Part shown: in pieces, positions 53,082 to 61,456 of the stretch | How positions within the stretch are numbered: position 1 is the first letter of the stretch | Layout: each line of letters begins with the position of its first letter | From: Calliopum simillimum | Taxonomy: Eukaryota; Arthropoda; Insecta; Diptera; Lauxaniidae | DNA length: 64,000 bases | Assembly (NCBI GenBank): GCA_951812925.1 | Contig: OX638372.1 | Span: forward strand, 53,318,028 to 53,382,027 | Direction of reading: 5' to 3' | The notes under the pieces: generated by a model | The model's database searches: none | The model's input: only the letters and a program-made list of their open reading frames with translations | What the model was told of the DNA's origin: nothing | Made by a program: the position numbers and the translations under genes

Positions 53082-53281
53082 TTTTCTGTATTTTTAGAAA
53101 ACTATTTAATTTCTTTCAAAGTTAACCAAAAAACAAAAAACCAAAACATAAACAAATGTCAGCTGTTAATAAAGAAGAACATAATTTTCGAAAGTGCTAT
53201 TCACAATGCAGCGTTTTGTTCGACCACAGTTAGCACATTTAAGCCCACTTTAAGCCCACTTGCCACGAAAACGAACCTTAT

Positions 53282-53740
53282 ATCTGCCAAATCTACAACA
53301 TCCTCTGGATCCTCGCGATTTTTTTTAGATTTCATTTTAGATTTATCCGCTGCAGCGTTATCATGCCATTCGGTAAATCAGAATCAGAGTCATCAAGAAC
53401 ATCATCAATACTAATGAAAAAATAAATTTTTTTAAAACCAATCAAACTCAATCAAAACAAAACCGTGTTTATATACATACGTCACACTCTTCCATTCCAA
53501 GGAACTCTTATCCTTTTCTTCGTTTAATTTTTTGCGTGTATCACGTCACATTTCTTTGCGTATTTTCTTAAGGCGACGATGTGTTCCTTCATCATCACCG
53601 GGTATAAATTCAATGAGCTCATCAGCAGTAAAACGTTTACAAAGTTTTTTCAGCAAATAACCAATTTGTATGCGACAACAACGTTTGGTATCTATCGCCA
53701 TAGCTGACAGGGATTTCATTGGCATACGAAGAAGCGAATG
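53282..53740 (-). pseudogene. Rrp12: RRP12 middle fragment, copy A continued
   Basis: The minus strand reads MAIDTKRCCRIQIGYLLKKL, then CKRFTADELIEFIPGDDEGT, HRRLKKIRKEM, a stop and DTRKKLNEEKDKSSLEWKS. This matches the conserved RRP12 stretch before the C-terminal basic region. After an intron comes EDVVDLADIKSIGNVLSA, which crosses the copy B insertion site. The N-terminal exons of RRP12 are missing from this copy. Confidence 0.75.
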
Positions 53741-54098
53741 CGTTCAATTAAATTAAAATATAAATAAAACAAACACTTTTTAAAGAAACAGAATAACTTC
53801 TAAAGCCGACGAGCGAGCAATAGCAAAAAATAAATAAATTAAAACTACACAGAAATGTCAACATCACACAAATGTCAACTTACAATCGATAACAAGTGCG
53901 AAGTCACAATTACCGATTAAAAAAACCCGATTAATAATCAATAAAAAACGGTGTCAAACGGCAACAATATTTAGCCGCGGAGCTTACCACTTTAATTTAA
54001 CGTGCATTAGCTTAGCGCTATTTGTTGTTGCTTTCCCATACATTTATCGTAAAGTGCTAAAGAAAGTCCAGATAGAATGCCGAAAAAAACGCACCTAT

Positions 54099-56170
54099 TA
54101 ATATTGATATATGATAGTTGCACTAGATTTTGGTTCGAAAGAAAAAATGTCCATATCGTTAAAAGTTTTTTATCCGGGTATGAAACACCTTTAAAAATGC
54201 AGTTTAAATTAGAAAATATGTTGTGGGTGGGTGTACCATAGGAAAATATAGGAATTTGGGAACAAAGGAAAAAGGAAAACAAAACAAGAAGAAAATGCAA
54301 GTGGGTTTTTGTTTCAGTGTAGGGGTCAAGAAAATAGAAAACGAAAATCACCTGAATATACACCGATGCTTTATCGTGATTTCCTGTGAAGTAAATTGAT
54401 CCTAGTAGGCCTGTGTCCAGTATAATAGGTATGAATTTCCTATTTTTTATGCCCATGCGAATGCAGCAATTTAGACTTCGTCGTGAGGGTGCTTCGATTT
54501 TGTTTTGCAGCATCAAATTTTTTTTGGGCGAAGTTAAATCCAGCATTTGTTTTGTTGGCTTTTGCGTGCGGAGATATGGGAAATTGTGTTGCCGATTTTC
54601 GGTCCGCAATATTTATTTCACTACGCGATGTCTGGGCAGGTAAAATATATGTATTTTTTGCGCTGCAAGTGCAAATTATAAAAATTTTGTGCAAGAAAAG
54701 TCTGACGGCGGCCATAATTTTTCCAAATGTCACTTTAGCCAAGTTACAATCCACGTTCGAGACTCGAGAGAAAATTCAGTATTGTACTTGATATTTTTAG
54801 CAAATAGGGTAACAGTGTTTCATAGCGAACCTGTGAATATGATCAACACAGTTTTTGTTAGTAGGAATATGACGTAATGGTTTCACGGCGAAGTTGCGTG
54901 ACATGTCGTGATAGGGATGTCGTTGTATAGGTCGATCATAGGTGAACTTTGAGACTTATTGAGGTAGTTGTAGGCAATGCATTTAGGGTTTTTCTTGTTG
55001 TAAACTGTTTATATGTGCACATAGGATTAAGATTTGTTCCGTTTAGCAAAATTTTGGCTTGGTGATTGCATTTAGCGCCACCAAAAATTCAAAAGTACAG
55101 TGTCTATCAGCCTGTGAAGTCGTGGCTTAAAATTCGTTCCGTAACGTTTTAGTTTTATTTAAACCGGAATTTGTTTAAAAAAAAAAGTATAAGTTTTCTT
55201 TAATTATTGATTCGTCCTTTAAAGGAAAAAATCCTTTTAAAAGTAAAATAAAAATCCTTACGTGTTTCGGAACGAGCGCTAAAAATTTTTAAATTAAATA
55301 AAATTTAAACAATTACAAAATTTCACCAAGTGAAATAATTTAAAATACTCTGCTGTGTTAAAGTGAAAAAACAGGAGCATAGGAGAAGTCCTAATTGCAA
55401 GCGTAACGACCAGGAGGTTACAAGTTTTTGTGTTAGGAGAATAAGGAAAGTTAACGTGAGTAGAAGTTTAAAGTTTTTTCTTGGAAAGTGATCGGTTAGT
55501 GAAATAGTGGTGTTTTTATTTGTTATAGTGTGGCTGGCAATTTATGAAGGACGAAGACGAAGTACGCCGCAGGACACTGTACAAGATAAGTTGGCCACAG
55601 TTTTCCTTATTTCATTTATTTTTTTAAACGTTTTTCAACACTGGGGAATTCCAAGTATACATTTCAATTGAGTTCCAAAAATAGAGAGGAATTTGTATCC
55701 TGTACGTGGATTGAAAGGGGAAGTCTGCATCCAGAAAGTGGACTGGAAATTTGAAAATTGAGTTCGAAATACAGTAGGGGGGATCTATATTAGGAGTGGT
55801 TATAGTTATAATTTTTTATATATTATTTATTTATTTATTTTGTATGTGCATGGTCTTTTTAACATTATCCTGGTTAGGTGTTATTTAATTTTTTACTGTG
55901 AGCAAATTTATAGGAGCAAATTTCAAAATTATAAATTTTAAAAGCCTGTGATTGGCGTGAGGGTTTTCGTTTTGCTTTATCGATTTCTAAGCGAGCTCGT
56001 TCAGGATCTTTTTGGGGTAAATCATTTTTTTTGGGTCATGTGTTAAAAAAAAGCGAGAACACGAATGGTTGTTGGTATAAATTTGCAGTAGGGATTTATT
56101 ACCTGATTTTCATTTTAGATATCCTTGGTTTTTTTGTCAAAACATATTATTTTAGGGGTCCATTTAAATT
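54099..56170. other. Spacer between composite copies, unassigned
   Basis: About 2 kb between the right end of copy A and the left end of copy C. A 70-bp stretch (about 54165-54235, 'tatccgggtatgaaacacct') has a diverged partner at 40990-41055. The rest (for example 55380-55600) has the look of a retroelement leader, with less AT bias and no stops-free coding, but I could not identify it. Open frames at 54007-54879 are overlapping and unsupported. Confidence 0.35.
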
Positions 56171-56370
56171 TTTAGGTTCGTTTTCGTGGCAAGTGGGCTT
56201 AAAGTGGGCTTAAATGTGCTAACTGTGGTCGAACAAAACGCTGCATTGTGAATAGCACTTTCGAAAATTATGTTCTTCTTTATTAACAGCTGACATTTGT
56301 TTATGTTTTGGTTTTTTGTTTTTTGGTTAACTTTGAAAGAAATTAAATAGTTTTCTAAAAATACAGAAAA

Positions 56371-57091
56371 ATGAATAATTTGAACAAAGCCACATTACGT
56401 TTTTTCAATATCGCCGCCAGTGTCAAGGCAAATTCGCTGAAAAATGTATTCGGTAAGTGCAACCTTACAGCATTTGGCACATGTCGAAAAATCCAACAAT
56501 ATTAGGATTTAAATGTTGAAAAGCCAAGCTTAGGGTGCAGCTGCGGTTGTGGTATTAAACATCACATTCACACCAAGGGTGAACGTGAATTGGTTGAGTT
56601 TTTAACTGAAGAAATTGTCGCAGAGCGTAAGGCAGAAAAAGCCAAAGCTGTGCCAACTGCTTTGGATGGATTCACTGTTAAATTGCAAGGCGCTGATGTA
56701 GAGCCGTTGTTGTCGTCAGTTTCAACGTAAATCATACAGTTGACACTGAGGAAGAACCCGAAATTGATCCAAATGCTGATAAACCCGAATGGGTGAAATG
56801 CGTAGCAAGCCACAATTTCCTACAAGGAACACCACAGGAAGGCGAATATAATGACCAAAAAATTGTTGAAAGGTGCATTTTTGAAAGCGAGTGAAATGAT
56901 AAAGTATACGCTGTTGCTGTTGCCGGAGATGTGCTCGATGGTTGTCTATATGATTTACTTATGAATTTACTTGAAGAGAAGGGTATCAGCAATGAATTTG
57001 TTGAAAAATTGTCTGACCACTTTGCAGCAATGTACCACTGGGTCTTGATCAATATGAAGAAGGTCGCTACTTTGGTTTTGGTAATAGTTTA
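56371..57091 (+). pseudogene. P32: P32 gene fragment, copy C
   Basis: MNNLNKATLRFFNIAASVKA starts at 56371, then NSLKNVFG before GTAAGTGCAACC. Next come the GERELVEFLTEEIVAERKAE and KAKAVPTALDGFTVKLQGAD stretch to about 56700, a shift, EEEPEIDPNADKPE, and CLYDLLMNLLEEKGISNEFV. A deletion removes the segment between the QGAD and NVNH regions, and the EWVKCVASHNFLQGT region is shifted. This is the best-preserved of the three P32 copies, but still not translatable as one protein. Confidence 0.82.
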
Positions 57092-57264
57092 TCATGAACG
57101 ACGAGCACCAAATTGTGGAGAACCTTCTGGTGCATATACCAGAAGCCAGTTATGGCAGTCGTACGCATACGATAATTTTATTAGATGACAAGAATAAATT
57201 GTATCTTCGTGAGGAGGCAATGGCTGGAGTCAATCCAGATGATAAGTGGAAAACGACTAATATT
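57092..57264 (+). pseudogene. TANGO2-like last-exon fragment, copy C
   Basis: Reads ENLLVHIPEASYGSRTHTII, then LLDDKNKLYLREEAMAGVNP and DDKWKTTNIQ. It is open, ends at the foldback MITE and is fused directly to P32 sequence. Confidence 0.55.
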
Positions 57265-57640
57265 CAGGCCTGTCCTGTAATCCTCGTGGTTTCAATTACT
57301 TTTCACTTAGGTGGTTTTTTGGATGAAAATGGTGAGTCACACTATAAAAAGTATAAGAATCTTTTTTTGTGGAGAAATACAGGTTCTACAAATAATATTC
57401 ATTAGTATTTATTAAAAAGTAAATATTCGCTAAAGTCGAATTTTTCGACTTTTTGCAGTTTTTTAAGAATGTTTCCTAAACGGTTACTTTTTTGTTGATG
57501 CAAGTCAATGTTATTTGTAGAATCTGTAATTTTCCTCAAAAAAGATTTTAATACTTTTTATCGTGTGACTCACCATTTTCATCAAAAAACCCTCCTAAGT
57601 GAAAAGTAATTGAAACCACGAGGATTACAGAACAGGCCTG
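57265..57640. mobile_element. Foldback MITE inside composite copy C
   Basis: 'caggcctgtcctgtaatcct' to its complement, ATT on both sides. Confidence 0.85.
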
Positions 57641-57920
57641 ATTGAGAAGCAATACTTTGACGATTTAAATAAACTGTATGTGTTATTCATTCAAAGACGA
57701 GTTCAACTTTTGTATGCAAAAATAAATGTGTTCAGCAATTTTCTCAGGTCATTTACAGCCAGAAGTTATTTTAATACTTTTAATGTGTTTAACGTTCCAA
57801 ATAACTATAAACTTTTAAAAAATATGAATTATTTAGTTTACATAGTAATAATGAACTTTATTTTATACAGTAATTAATTTAACACGCCTTGCTTTCAAAC
57901 TGTTTTTTTTTACAATCTTT

Positions 57921-59329
57921 TTACAATAAAATATCAACTTTAGATTTCAAAAAGAAACCCGCAATCATTTCTTTTTTATAAGATTTTTGTATCTTGTTTT
58001 TCACACCTTTGAATGCTCCTTTGCGTGAATTTTTAACAGCGTTTTTAATCACACGTGAATTTTGGGCACGTGAACTATATATCAAATTAAAAAAGAATTC
58101 ATTATTAAGATTATGATTTTGAATAGTCTCAACTCATTTTACCGTTTATTTAAGGAATTTCTACTCAATGGTATGTTAGTGTATGGATCTACTTTGCCTT
58201 TTTTTTCGTATCACCTTTTGCCTTTTTCGATGAGTAGTAGTAGTGAACCTGAATTTGCTGATTTGCCCGATTTAGCTGTATAATCCGATTTCATCGAAAC
58301 TGCATTACTGGCCCCAACAGGTCGATGTATACCCTTGCCACCAGCACTATAACGCGAGGTAGAAGATTTACCAGAGTGCATGCTAGCAGCATCATTAGCT
58401 AGCAGGATGAGATTTTATTTTTATTTAATTTCCATTAGTACTGGTTGCTGCAGATGCCTCATTGTCATCACCATTTTCATCATTAGAGTTGGAAGTTGTC
58501 ATAAATGAACTGCCATGTACTATGGACACAATTGTATGTTGTGCTGCTTTGCGTATCTATGTATATTAAAAGAATTTAGTAAGTACATAATTGAAAAATT
58601 AATCAAAAACTACCTACTTTTGGTTTTAAATGCGTCGTAAATGAGAGTATCGCATCAATATACTGCCAAGTTGAGCTATAACTCCAGGTCGCATAGTCTT
58701 GTGCACCCATACCCAATAAAGACACACCAGCAATAATATTCTGCTCCTCAGTGCTTGCCTCTATTCGTTGCATTAATAAAATAAAATATTCTGTAGATGA
58801 TTCTGTACCGCCACGTTCTTTTATTATTTCCGTCAGCGCTGTTAATATGGCCAACATTTCCTTATGCAAATCTGAAGAACCTCTAAAGCCGACGGGCAAT
58901 TTTTTAAAGCTCATGTTGGTACAAGTGCTGTAGTTGGATGCAAATGTTTTGAAAGTCTTAAATGTGCCGTGTTGTGTTTCGGACATATCCTCATCAGCAT
59001 CATCATCCATATTGAAAGATTTCAAGCTTCCTGCGATGTCATTTACTGTGGCTTCGGCGTTGTACATTTGACGCTGTTCATGTTTTTGCACCGCTTCCAA
59101 TGTTAGGCCAGTTGCATCTGCATCTCCTGCCACTATAATTTATAAATTAATGCATTTTTTTTTTACTGAATAAAGCAATTTTCTTACCCATATTCAAATT
59201 TGGTTGAAAGAAACGCGACTTTGCCTTCATCCGATGTTTCATCTGCTCTGGATTTGAAGTTGACGAAAGGCCTCGTCCCCAGCTTTTACCTTTGGTATGA
59301 CGCTTAAGTTTTGAACGAATTTTAGCCAT
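57921..59329 (-). pseudogene. Rrp12: RRP12 gene fragments, copy C
   Basis: The same exons as copy B in reverse: exon 1 from ATG 59329 (MAKIRSKLKRHTKGKSWGRG), exon 2 from about 59132 down to 58609 and the C-terminal exons down to 57921. Here Trp replaces the stop seen in B and EIIKER is present, but about 44 residues after LLGMG are deleted. B and C thus carry different lesions of one parental sequence. Confidence 0.82.
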
Positions 59330-59617
59330 TTTCAATTACACTTCTTAATATTTTTTAATAAAAAAAACAATACAAATGTCAACAATACACAAATGTCAAC
59401 TTACAATCGATAACAAGTGCGAAGTCACAATTACCGATTAAAAAAACCCGATTAATAATCAATAAAAAACGGTGTCAAACGGCAACAATATTTAGCCGCG
59501 GAGCTTACCACTTTAATTTAACGTGCATTAGCTTAGCGCTATTTGTTGTTGCTTTCCCATACATTTATCGTAAAGTGCTAAAGAAAGTCCAGATAGAATG
59601 CCGAAAAAAACGCACCT
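59330..59617 (-). promoter_or_regulatory. RRP12 upstream region carried by the composite element
   Basis: 288 bp upstream of the RRP12 ATG, ending at the element terminus. It recurs at 43914-44196 (copy B) and about 53840-54095 (copy A). It contains 'cttacaatcgataacaag' (DRE-like TATCGATA neighbour, not exact) and two 'acaaatgtcaac' repeats. Promoter function is inferred from position. Confidence 0.4.
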
Positions 59618-59620
59618 TTT

Positions 59621-60350
59621 ATTAATTTAAAAATATAGTTGTTTTTTCTTTATGCATGCACACATATACATACATATATATTACATATTCATTTACATAT
59701 ACTATATCATATCAATATGTTTATATATACATTTTACTTAATTTAATTTTACATAAAATATTTTGGGTAATTTAAAATCGCCAGTGCTGGATTTAATTTC
59801 CGGGGTTTTTGCTGGTGCGTGATATGTAGTTTCCGGGTGTTTTGGGGGATTTGCTGTAAATCTTGAGTAAGAAATTGAAAGTAAATTGAATGTTAGAATT
59901 TAGTATATATATATATATATATTTTTTGTTTTTTCGTAAAAACCTAAACCCAATAAGTACAAAGTGTTATTTTTGGCTCCGTGAAATTTTCATTTTAAAT
60001 AGTAAATTAAACGTTGATTCCGTGGCTGATTGCAGCGATTTGATCCAGTTTGGGTTGCTGTTGCTGATCTCTGTGGAGGTTTCGAGATTCGAGGTTCCTG
60101 ATCCGAGCTATTGATAATTGTTACCTGGCTGCTGGTTGATAATTTGCATTTTTTCTTTTTTTGGCGCAAGACTGACTGGAAAATTAATTGAGAGTGTGTT
60201 GGTGTATTGGTTGCTGCTTGTGTTGGTTGCTGCTTTTGCCAGTAATTGACAGCTGGCGATTTTTGGTAAAAGTGTTGCCGTCTGTGCAGAATAGAAGTTA
60301 AATACTACTTTTTTTTTGCTTGCAAAATTTTGGATTAATTCAGCAAGATT
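59621..60350 (+). other. Probable 5' leader of the downstream LINE, with AT microsatellite
   Basis: It holds an (AT)n run at about 59904-59922 and then a less AT-rich leader ('ctgattgcagcgatttgatc', 'gttgctgttgctgatctc') directly before ORF1. The LINE start is not pinned down. Confidence 0.4.
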
Positions 60351-61421
60351 ATGGATAGCAACGATAATTGTGCCAAATGCAATGTTGCAGTGGCTAATAC
60401 CGATATGGCCTGGTTTTGTGACGGCTATTGCGGAAGGTGGTATCACTCGGCGTGCGTCAAGATCAGTAAAACTTTACACAAGAAAATGGATGAAGTTAAG
60501 GGGTATGTCATATGGATGTGTGAGGAGTGTAAAATCATGTTCCAAAATTCTATGTTGAGGAATGTTAACACGTTTATGTCAAATATAAACAAAAACATGG
60601 AAACTGTTATGGAAGTAGTTAAGTATTGCAAATCCAAACAGGCAATTCCTACTTATTCTAAAGTTTTAAAGCAAAGTTTTGAAAAGCCTCTGAAGCAGCA
60701 TGTCAACGCCATATTGATTAAGCCAAAGGATGTAAATGCTACTCCTGCAGAAACACTGGCCAAAATAAAAGAACAAATTAATCCAGTCCAATTGAAAGTG
60801 GGAGTACAAACTATCAAGCAGTTAAGGGATGGAGCAGTCCTTATTAAACCAGGAAGTTCAAAATGTGAGGAAGTTATAAAGGCAACGGCTGAAAAGAATC
60901 TAGGAGTTGACCATACAGTTAAAGTTAGCAAACTGAAGAATCCGAGGGTTACTGTACATGACGTAAGCACGCACTATGCGTCCAGTGAGGAGTTTAAGAC
61001 AGCTCTCGTTGCACAAAATGTGGAAATTGTGGATACCGATGATATCAGAATAGTTTATACTAGAGAGGATAGAGGGAAATATAATTATGTTCTCGAGTGT
61101 GACCCAGCTACATTTAAAAAGGTGGTTAATAAGTTCATTAACATTGGATGGCGCGACCACTACATAAGAGAGCATATATTCGTGCCTAGGTGCAGTAACT
61201 GTCAAGTTTATGGCCACTTTAAAGCTAATTGTTCAAGTGAAGCTATCTGTGGGAAATGTAGTGAATCACATAACACGTGGAATTGCCCCAATAACATATT
61301 AGACTGCAACAATTGCAAAACTAAAAACCTTGCGTCTGCTGGGCATGGTGCATCGAGTTCAGATTGTCCATTGTATATACAAAGGCTTAAAGAAATTCAG
61401 TCCAGAACTTGTTATAATTAA
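60351..61421 (+). CDS. LINE ORF1 with PHD finger and zinc knuckles (CR1-like)
   Basis: 356 residues. An N-terminal PHD-type finger has ligands C7, C10, C23, C27, H32, C35, C57 and C60, with the conserved W55 before the last pair. A Lys-rich middle with an RRM-like fold is possible (about 150-270). CCHC-type knuckles follow at about 283-345: CSNCQVYGHFKANC, CGKCSESHNTWNC and CNNCKT...H...C. PHD fingers occur in ORF1 of some CR1/Jockey-group LINEs, where they may bind chromatin; that role is inference. The frame is complete and unbroken, with 35 bp to the ORF2 start. Confidence 0.85.
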   Translation: MDSNDNCAKCNVAVANTDMAWFCDGYCGRWYHSACVKISKTLHKKMDEVKGYVIWMCEECKIMFQNSMLRNVNTFMSNINKNMETVMEVVKYCKSKQAIPTYSKVLKQSFEKPLKQHVNAILIKPKDVNATPAETLAKIKEQINPVQLKVGVQTIKQLRDGAVLIKPGSSKCEEVIKATAEKNLGVDHTVKVSKLKNPRVTVHDVSTHYASSEEFKTALVAQNVEIVDTDDIRIVYTREDRGKYNYVLECDPATFKKVVNKFINIGWRDHYIREHIFVPRCSNCQVYGHFKANCSSEAICGKCSESHNTWNCPNNILDCNNCKTKNLASAGHGASSSDCPLYIQRLKEIQSRTCYN

Positions 61422-61456
61422 AATAGTTAGCTTTTTATTAGTAAACACCTTGGAAA

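Larger units (their letters stand above)
43914..53278 (-). mobile_element. Composite gene-carrying TIR element, copy B (nested in copy A)
   Basis: The TIRs are as in copy A but in opposite orientation. TAT stands at 43911-43913 and 53279-53281. The 9.4-kb span includes a 5.8-kb LINE; without it the element is about 3.57 kb. Order on the plus strand: RRP12 upstream region, LINE, RRP12 pieces (+), foldback MITE, TANGO2-like piece (-), P32-like piece (-). Removing B and one TAT makes the RRP12 reading of copy A continuous (minus strand 'ttggcagat|ataaaatcg'), which supports the limits. Confidence 0.75.
41360..54095 (+). mobile_element. Composite gene-carrying TIR element, copy A (interrupted by copy B)
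   Basis: The left end is AGGTGCGTTTTCGTGGCA (41360) and the right end is the complement of AGGTGCGTTTTTTTCGGCA (to 54095). ATT flanks both (41357-41359 and 54096-54098). The element proper is 41360-43913 plus 53282-54095, about 3.37 kb; the middle is copy B. Its cargo in order is a P32-like gene piece (+), a TANGO2-like exon piece (+), a foldback MITE, and RRP12 pieces (-) with an upstream region. It retains introns and upstream flanks, so the cargo was captured from genomic DNA and not from mRNA. No transposase is present, so it is non-autonomous. Confidence 0.75.
56174..59617 (+). mobile_element. Composite gene-carrying TIR element, copy C
   Basis: It runs from AGGTTCGTTTTCGTGGCA to the complement of AGGTGCGTTTTTTTCGGCA, 3.44 kb, with TTT on both sides (56171-56173 and 59618-59620). 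The cargo order is the same as in copy A: P32-like (+), TANGO2-like (+), foldback MITE, RRP12 (-), RRP12 upstream region. It is very close to copy B in reverse complement. Confidence 0.75.

Noticed and set aside
54007..54879. Overlapping open frames of up to 200 codons on both strands
   Set aside because: The longest crosses the end of composite copy A into the spacer; codon usage and composition look random and no motif is present.
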